DNA of 64,000 nucleotides from Diadema setosum (lineage: Eukaryota; Echinodermata; Echinoidea; Diadematoida; Diadematidae). How positions within the stretch are numbered: position 1 is the first letter of the stretch; each line of letters starts with the position of its first letter. The translations under genes and the position numbers were made by a program. The DNA is taken from assembly GCF_964275005.1 (NCBI RefSeq), contig NC_092686.1, positions 43,770,333-43,834,332 on the forward strand, read 5' to 3'. Of the stretch, positions 25,806 through 36,000 are shown one piece after another. A model generated the notes under the pieces. It was not told the origin of the DNA and did no database searches. It saw only the letters and a list, made by a program, of their open reading frames with translations.

Positions 25806-28800
25806 AGATGATTAACCTATATGTAAAATCTGACCGAAAATGTTCCTCCAATTTCATCTGCTGTATACCCATTAAGCACGTCAATGCTAGCCAACACTGT
25901 AACCAACACTATAATCACAGTATGCAATATCCGCAGAATAGTACAATCAAACGTTAACGCTCAATTCTGCACTCATGATTATTTTTCATCATGCTGCCCT
26001 CGTCTCCTTGAAGTCTCTAGACGCCCATGAACTCGACTGAAGGCCACGTTCAACGTCCAGCAGCGCGCCAAACTACTGGTAATCACACGCATCAGGTTCC
26101 ATGGGTACCAGCGTGTCTCAGCGGATCTCGGCTGTACAACTCTCGTACAGTGCGTTACGGATGGCGGGCCATAATTCGTCCTGCTGCATCATGATATTTG
26201 AAAGTGACCTTGGAAGACCTCACAAGATGCACCAGAATATTTTCAGCATTCACTGCGCAATGCAGCCGTGTTTATGTATTGGAAAGTGATATATTAAACT
26301 ACATTACACATAAACTTCAGGATAGAGGTTGGCGTAATATCTTCCATTATTATACATGTATGTCACGATTGCAGAAATTCGAATATGAATTTGTACATGT
26401 GTACACTCCGCTTGAGTCAGCATTCTAACCGCTTACTATTAAGTACGATCTCTTACCTACTTTGTATGAGCATATATGGAAAAGAATTACTCAGTGTAAT
26501 GAATGGAACTTTGATAGCTTTTTCTAGAGTGGGTTCTTCCATTGGTAGGGTGTTTGAGTTATCCATGCAATGAACATGCCGCACTGTCTTCTAACAAAAT
26601 TTCTACAATGTCTTTCCCATAATTCCATGGGCTCCTATTAGCAACTGCAGTATAGACAGTGTCATGATGAAATTGATTAAAATTCTTGATATGTATATTC
26701 AAATACATTGTAAGTTGGAAGAGTATTTCAATGTCTCGTTACAATGGGGACGGTCTCAGAATTTGGCAACGGCTATCACTACCAACACCAAAGGGATTGT
26801 GTATCCATGAAGTGTAGAGTCTCCCTTTAATGAAGATGCATGGTGGTGTCTGGATTAAGCATCAGAAGTATCCTCATGTTCAGTTTCGATGCGCTGGCGG
26901 TGCAAAGGGAAGTGGGTGTTTCCCATCCCCCTTCGATCGGACTCAAAACGCGACTGTCGGTCAGTACTTCTAACCTAGGAGTTACCAGTGGCACGCTTTC
27001 AGCTAGAGATTGCATGGACATACGATCAGTCTAAGGCGCCTGATCCCAGGACCCCTGCAGGAAATCGAACACACTTCAAACTGTAGGCAGTACGTCTGGT
27101 GAAAACATCACGACACTGCTCAGCATCCGCATCATGTTATGTATTCTGTGCAATATTTTGTTAACCGAAAACTACACTGTAGTTTAATGTTGACTCTGCA
27201 GATAGAACGCTGACAAAGCACATGGTTCTATTAGGTTTCTTGGGTTACGGAAGTGAAAGAACAGTACAGCATACATTGTTATAGTGTAGTATAAATACTC
27301 GAGGCTCAAAACGCGAGAAACACATTCACTGATAAACCATGTTTCTGTGTCCCATGATCTAGTTTGTACTCACGAGGTTGTAAAATGGGCATTGGAGTGC
27401 AGCGTTGCTTCTGCATAGGAGTGTGGAGATTGCATCATTTAACTTTCATGATCTTGATATTCTTACTTTCTGTTTTTATTAATTGGCGATACACTGTAAC
27501 CGTATATGGTTATTCCTTTTCAAGAACTCATATGACATAGCTATTATCATGACCTATAAAATAATAAGCTATAAGCGGTCTTTTCACCGCCTTAAAGCAG
27601 CATTATAAACACTATACTCAGAACACGACGAACTGTGTAGATTCCCTTTAGGGCTGAGAAAAGAGAACTCAAGATGAGACGTTTTCTCGAGAAAATCGTG
27701 ACCCAGTAAACTGTTACTGAGGTGAAAGTTCAAGTTTACTGTAAACCCATACCTCGGCAGACAGCGAGTATAAATTGTTGCTGAAAGTCGCAGTCCTATT
27801 TGTACCCTGTTTACTTGAGTCTGAGATGAAGAACATCCCCATTCGCCCTTCTGCCATCACTGAGAACACACATTTTATTTTACCCCATCTTGATCCATCA
27901 ATGACCATGCTCGTATATAGGCCTATATTACCCATGTTACCCATACTGATAATTATGTTAAAATGGGGAGGGGGGGGGGGGGCAACCTTCGGCAAAATAG
28001 TTGCAAGTCACTGAATACGCAATTGTGGAAAGTTAAACCGGATGTAACCATCTCCATTGTAGTCGAGGGTTCAGATCAATTACAAACACTTGATGGAAGT
28101 AGTGGCAGAGCAAAAACCAAATAATTAGATGATTTTTTTTTCTGTTCTTTTTTTTTAGGGGGGGGGGGGACTGTTTCCTTGCTCTTTTGACTGCAATCCT
28201 GGTTACCTGCGTGATGATTGCGAATCTGATACAAGCTCTGGATCTGAGGAAAGTTGCACAACTAGTTTGTAATGCACATGTCATGAAACTCAATAATCGC
28301 GTTAGGATTGATCATCGGAGAATCTTGAGGAAATACCATTTTCACCTGGAAGCTTACTGCCTAGACTATACCTCTGCCACAAGTTTGAAATAGGAGCATT
28401 AAAAGTCCATCTGCGTCACTTTTACGTGATGCACGATCTGGCCAAATGCCAAACAACCCGCGCGCTCTGAATTCTCGAAGGAAAGGTATTACGTTCTTGC
28501 CAACACAAACAGTGCAGTGAAGACGCGGCAACCACTTTCCTTTTTTTTTCTCTCTCTATTTCTTTCCACTTATTCCACGGCTGGAATGCTTCAAAGACAT
28601 CTCTAATAAAGCTTTAAACACGAATTACCCTTTGTGTATGACGGCAACATTCGAGATGATAATAGTAGTTTAGCGGTAGTTGAATATCAAGTTATTGATA
28701 AATCACAATCCCAAACTAGAAATGTCGCTTTCGCGACTGATGGTATGCCTCCGCTATATCGCATTGTTCCCCCAATATAGCATATCTACAGTACATATTG

Positions 28801-31800
28801 ACAATGCAAGACGAGTTTCACATGATTGGAAAGAAGTTGAAATGGCATGTTTGAAAGATTGATGGCAAAACCCCATGGTGCTGTGGTTGTTCTTCCGTGA
28901 ACCAAGTTTCATTCGACCGTTGACCGTTGACCTTTGACCTCTTGCCTACAACTTTCTCCAAATAATCACACATCGGGGTCATAGGCCTATATATACACAA
29001 ATATTCATAGCAATTCTTTTAGCCATCTTTAAGACAAGGAAAAAATTAGTGAAATTCCCTTGCATTTCCAAGCATTTCCACTTGACCTTTGACACCATGG
29101 CCAAAATCTTTCCCTACAGAATCATTGTGCTGTAATTTAAGTATTAATTAAGCATATATTGAATCGTTTTGTAAGGTACGGAGATATAGTGCAATTTCAG
29201 CATTAATTAGTGTAATTTTTGCATTTGAATCTTAAATTTGACCCTTGAACCATGAACCATGACTCAAACCTTCCAAAGATAGTCATTGTCAGGCAATACA
29301 TAGGTAATGCATGTCATGAAGATACTAGATATGGTGTAAAGTGAAACGTTATAGCATTCACTTGATCTTTGACTTTTGATTCCAGACGTTCGATGACCTT
29401 TTCCATGGCCCTTTGTCCTTCATATGTCATTATTCTAACATATGTTATTGATTATGATAACTTTCGACAAATTCTCTCTTTTTTGTTGTTGCAGATAATC
29501 ATGAAATTCTTTGATTTTCAGTTTGTTGTTATTCACTAGAATTGATTTGAGCACTCCGTGAATTTAATACTGCCAGCTAGGGATAAAGGCCTACATTTCT
29601 CAGACGTAAAGTTTGGAAACTTCATTGTGAGAGCGAAAAAAAAAAACCCAACAACCAACAATTACAGAGACATCATTCTTACCCATCCAAACAGAGCTGA
29701 TTGTCAGCATTCACATCATCGAAAACAGGAGTCCACATAAGACATAAAAAAAAAAAAACCCAAACAAACAAACAACTATCAGCACATATACACAATAGTC
29801 ACACATGTTTCTTCACAAGAGGAAGATGTATTTCAGCAGCTGGCAAAGTCGAGAAGTCTTGATATCCGAGGTACGCGGTATAATATTGCAGTTGGGGAGG
29901 GGTGGAAAGAGGAAGGGGCAGTATGTCTCTCGTATCATAATTACAAAACTCTTCGAGGGAGATCGATCGTGGTGCTTGGTACATCTTTTCATGACAAGAA
30001 CTACGTACAGGAACGTCGATATATTGCAACAAAAGTCGAGAAAGACGGACTCGCATAGTCCTACAGTTCAGGAAATCTCCGGCGTATTGACCTTTCACCC
30101 CGCATTTTGGAATGGTGAGAAAACAAGCTGGCTGGCATTTGTTACATGTCGAATGCAATTTCGTCAAACGTTTGAGTAAGGAAAAAGAAAAATGGAAAAT
30201 ATACTTGCAGCAACCCATCAACATTAATACAAAAATACCGGTAGCTTTCCTGCTTATCCTGTTCCGAAATCGTTAATTATGCATAATAAAATCTATATTA
30301 TTTGAACGGATCCTCCTGCAGTTAAAATCAGTGTTATCATGAGTCATTCTTCGCACACTTTTCATACAACCGCTTCGTCCTGAATGCCGATTATAATTTG
30401 TACGTATATAATTATATAATTTTCTTTTTTCATTTAGTTTTCTGTCATGCAGACCATGTCATACTGACCTGCACAGTTACCTTCCCTATTGGAAGAGACA
30501 TTTTGCTATCCTTACAAATACAATTGAGGGATGTCGTAACACGAACTGTACTTGTGACTATAGAAAGTGGTGAATAAGAGTAATACATGTCCATATCAGC
30601 ATCACTATAACCAATCAGCAGCACATCCAATGGCACAAAATATTACTTGCTTGTATCACCATATTCCACTGTTACAGTTTGCTAGACCTGTAACATATGC
30701 ATTATATTTTGGATTAAAAAAAAAAAAATCCTATAGTGATTGGTTAAAAGAGCTTCACATGAGCACAGGTATATTCAGGTATGTCAGAGTGTTGGTATGT
30801 TTGACACTCCATGGCGTAGTATTTGCAAAATGACGTCACATTTTAAAGAGGATAAACTATTTGTGAAATGATGTCACAAGGCAATAAATGTAACATCACA
30901 AAGCGATTCTGACATCGCACACTGCTTCGCACCGTCACTCTGTGGAATGTGTCTAACAAAGCAATCGTGACATCACAAAGCAATTTCGACATCGTGCGCC
31001 GTTCCGTACGGTCGGTGTAAGACCCTCCACAACATCGTATCAACCACATCATGACTTCTTGCCTCACATCTTCCCCTCATATATGTTTGAATTTTTTGTC
31101 AAACAAATATATTATGCCTAATTTCGAGTTTCCGGTTAAAACTACGGGCCTCGGTGCCTATACTATTCACTTCGGGCTGCGCAGCCCCTTAGTGAATAGT
31201 ACTATTTTGGATTCACCTCTGCCCATAGTTTTAACCAGAAACTCTCAAGGCAAAGTATATTTGTATAATATCAATACAGAACATAATTGTATTTCTATAT
31301 ATGTAGAGTGCTATAATATACCTCAATTGTTACAAGTATTCGAAGCAGCAGTACAATCCAATTATAACCATTACTATCGCACTACAACACAACTACAATG
31401 TATTACTTTTATCGTTTAATCGCAAAGTTTTGAAATCAACTTTGAATGTTATGTTCTTAATTATAGCGAGGAAGATAGGAACAGTAATCATGCAGACTCA
31501 CAAAATACATGCATGAGACTGAAATGAGACTATACAATGGAACAGAAAGTAAGTCACGATCGTCAATTGTGGGGAACCCGAGAATCGTTTGGCACTTTCT
31601 GCTCTGGAATAAGAAATATGGGGTCTCGGTTGTTGTTGTTTTTTAATCACTTTTGAGCTCCGTGGTGTCATATTATTAACCATCATGTCTTATTGCACAT
31701 CCGCGATAAATTTCAACATCACTGAAGGGTTACTGGGTGTCAACGCTGAATCGAAAAGAAATGCTTGCACGCATTTTGCTGCTCAGTTTAGGTGTGATGT

Positions 31801-33048
31801 TTAACGCCTTCGTAAAGAGTCTGGTTCCCTTTCACTGACAAATGATTAAATTTCAAGATATGACAGGCAATACATGCTATGTCAAAATGTCTTCTAAAAC
31901 GGAGTGAAAGTGGACATGTTCATGTGCACTTGGTAAGTATGTAAAGATGCTTTGAAAATGTTCTTGGAGCTCCTGAAGTTGAGATCAGTTTGAATAATAC
32001 CTTTTTTATTTATCAAAAGTGTAGGCGTACATAATGGTGACAAAGGAAAATAAAAACACAGATTGGGTTGTGGAAAACAAAACAAAACAAAACAACTAAA
32101 TCGTAACTTGGGGCTCCAGAGAGAAGATTCTCCACGACATAATATATTGAGCTCAGGGTTCCCGCATTTTTAGTTACATACCATCAATGCTATCGTCCTA
32201 TAAAGTTTGTCATTAGACTTGTGTGACAAACTATATTGTTTAATTTGAACCTTCGCTTATTCCTTGATGGCCAGTCTAGTTGTAAACATTCTACAAACTT
32301 TTAGGCCAGATCTCACCCCCAAGCAAAATGCTGTGAAGCTATTTGTTATGAGCACATATTAATTACAGTCATTTCAAAAATACTCGACATGGGGAAGGTA
32401 TTATGTAGCTAATATTGTAGTACTGTATTGACACATAAGGGGGCATTTCATGAGGCATTTTGTCAGATATTTCGTCTGACGAAATGTTAAAAGCTACTGA
32501 AATCCTTGTATCTGATTGGCTGAGAGCAAATTTGTCCGACAAGTTGTCGGACAAAATGCTTCATGAAATGCCCTCCCCCCCCCCCCCCCGGGCCCCGTTT
32601 CATAAAAAGTTGATATGATAGCAACTCTTGCTGGAATGACAATTGTCATAGTAACGACAGGAATCCAGCTTCCTGATTGGCCGTTGCTATTTGAAGTTGT
32701 CATTCCACCAAGAGTTGTCATCCAAACATCTTTTATGAAATGGGGCCACCCTCATTTCTGAATTCTTTCGTCATACAAACGTCAACTCTATTATTTTATA
32801 ATCAAATCTAAACACATGCAAGCGCATGCAGACAATCCAAGCCCACCGAATACTAGTACATCCAATCAAAACCTCAGTTATGAAAAGTAGTCATTATTAA
32901 ACTCGTTCTCATGCCTCCTCAATAAATATTTTGTCTTTTTACCTGCAATAATCTTGCTACATTTTTTTTTTCTTTCAGGGGAAAAGGAAATATCGGTGAC
33001 GATGGAGACATTAAAACCAAGGAAAGAAAGATGGACTCCTCTTATGGG

Positions 33049-33087
<39 letters not shown>

Positions 33088-36000
33088 CCCAGTTAATCGG
33101 TCTTGTTACATAATTACTGCCTTATCTGTTACAATACTGCAAATTTGATAAATCTATTCTAGATTTTCGCGCAAAAGGACGAAGTTGATAACTGAAGGAC
33201 ATAGAAAATATGCGATTCATTACCCATTTGTAAAACAGTGTAAAGCACCAACAAAATAAAAAGTATATGAGAAATTACCCTAGTATATACTTTTCAAGTT
33301 GTCGTGTTTAAATACACACAAAAACACACAAAGACACAATCAGGAGTTAGTATTTTAAACATTTTTATCCTGGACTTTTTCCTCCTCCCTTCCACCCCTC
33401 CCCCTCCTCATATCATCATGACGCAAATACCCTTTTCCGGTATATATACTACTATATAGGTAACGATGTTATAGTGCCAAAAACTTTGTGTTATATTTTC
33501 TATGTGTATTCTTTAGGTCAACGTTTGGCAACACGATCGAGTTTAAGTAGGCCTACTTGCTCAAGTTGCTTATGTTACCAAATCCCTAGCTGCGCTTTCC
33601 ACACTTTCAAATACTAGTAAATCACGTGTCAAATTTCGCAGTTTTTTTTTTTCTTTAAAGTTTCTTCCTTATCATGTCGGCGCTGCATGAATACGCGGCT
33701 ACTGTGGCTGTGTCATCACTTATGTTCTTTCAGTGTCAGTACTTTCACTGTCAACTTTAAACATTGCTCATGTTCTTTCAGTGTCAGTACTTTCACTGTC
33801 AACTTTAAACATTTCTACTTCGCACAGACGCAGAAGATATGTATAAGGCTTCAAATTTAAAACTTTGAAGAACTTAATACTACATGTGTACATAGTAGTC
33901 GCGATGGGCTCCTTAGAACCCTTTCATTTTGTCATATCACCCTGTAGACGACCCCCCCCCCCCCCTCCTCCGACTTTTCCTCCGGACATTTTTCTTTCTT
34001 TCTTTCTTTCTTTCTTTCTTTTTTCTCTCCCTCTGTCAGGCGATCTCCATCTCAAACGACGCGTTTCGGACAAGGTAAGGTCATGCACCCTTTCACCGGA
34101 GTTCTGAATGAAATGGGATCAAGTGATCAAGCTCCGGCGGTTGGGGTAGTCAAGGTTTTAGCGCACCCCAACGAATCCCTCCTCCTAAGTTAGGAGTCCG
34201 TGCATGCACATGGTCCTCTAGCTCTTCACAATTATCACTACACGTAGTATATTTAGCTACCATTTGGTTCAAACGATTACAATGCCTAAATCCAATGGTT
34301 TGTAACTTTTAAACAATCTGCTTGGTATCCTCACTTTTCATTTTTATTTCTATATAATGCATTGAAGTATTTGCTTTCACTTGCCAATTCTAAAGGCAAT
34401 CAAAAATTATTTCTTTCGAGGGGAATGACATCCAAGGTGTGTGCGTGGTCTTTTGAGTTTGATGCGTACGTCTTGCTGTGACTGAAGTTTTATATCATCC
34501 CGTATATATCAAAGGAGAAGGAAGGTCTCATTCTCGGTGTGGTTTGATTCGCAGGAAATTAAAAAAAAAAAATAAGAAGATCAGTGTCTTTTAAACAAGG
34601 AGGATGTGTGCACGATTTCAATCATCCTACATTATGCACCAAAGCTAGACAACCACTGCATCTATACTAGATACAAAATGAAATGTGAGATACCGCAATG
34701 CAGTAATCAAATTAATCGATGGAAATCAAAACAGATACAAAAAAAAAAAATGTATGAGAAACAGGTATTCAAGTTATAAGCTGCCACCTTGGTTCTATTT
34801 GTGCGTTGTGAATAGTGTTTCCCTTTAATGCTGCCCTGATTATATTATACGCTCCTCAGTTTCCTTGCGAGGATTGCTATTCAGGGTGTTTCCTGGGGAG
34901 CTCAATTTTCACGTATACTGGCCGCGTCCTTTCATAGCATGTTAAATCTTATACTGAGGAGTACCAAATGATTTCCTGTTTCTATACACTTAACTAAATT
35001 CTCACAATTAACCAGTCTATCTGTAGAAAGCTAATTCTATAAGGGTAGCTAGGTTAATTATCTTGGTAGAACATTACATACTTCTATTAGGGTTAATTGC
35101 ATGTGTCTGTTCTTCCCCCTCCCCCCATATGTCATTGATTGCTGTAGATTGACATGTACGTGTATCAAATGATTGGTATAGAGTTTAGCTTTAGAGTGTC
35201 ATCTTTGTTATGGCCATCGATTGCCAACAATGCTGTTGAGTCATGTTAAAAAAAGTGAGTCTCTTGTTTGGTAACAGGACTTCGGATGTTCATTTACTTC
35301 AAATGATAAAGTATCCATATATAAGTACGCGAAAGTTAAATTTGATCTCTTATGCCAACAATATTATCATAAAACACCACGCCAAGGACTGCTACTCAAA
35401 AGGTAATTATTTTCGCGGGTCATATCAATACTGACAACTGTCCATTGACCACCTGATCTATAGTATATTTTAGGTAAACATTGTAGTAAGTCTATGCTAG
35501 TTAGAAGAGCACAACAGGGCGGGAGAGCAGCTAAGAGCCTTGTGATATGATTAGTTTATGCGATATTTATGTATAGGCCTACGCTGTTTCAAGAAAACGT
35601 TGAAAACTATCAAATTCCGCATATTTCCTAGCAAAAATCCGATTTGATGAAACCCCTACCGTTCTGTTTGTTTGACTGTTCTCTGTCCACTGAAGTCGTA
35701 ATGAATAGGTGGTATGAAATTGAACTTTAAATTCACAAGGGTTTTGCAAGTTCCTGCTTAACGTTCCTGCTACCGAGTGACAGTGTCTGCCCCCTCGCCT
35801 ATGGATCCTCCTCCTTCGTTCTCCTTCTTTCGCCTCTGCGCCCACCCTTGCGACGGAAAGGTCACGGGAGGGTAGCCGTATCAAGTTATGCGAGCATTCT
35901 CGGCTCACACGAAGAGACTCTACCATCATATATAGCGAAATCGTGTAGCCAAATGGGATCTACTTTCTGGGTTGCACGTGCACACATTTTACGTCCCCAT

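Noticed and set aside
29799..30224. 141-residue minus open frame overlapping a 124-residue plus one
   Set aside because: No recognisable domain, no splice context linking it to gene A; overlapping frames on both strands suggest chance.
31051..31419. 122-residue plus open frame
   Set aside because: Runs through the nested palindrome at 31126-31246, so it is a by-product of repeat sequence.
35579..35929. 116-residue Arg-rich minus open frame in gene A intron 1
   Set aside because: No recognised family, no flanking exon signals; a locally GC-richer stretch is enough to explain it.
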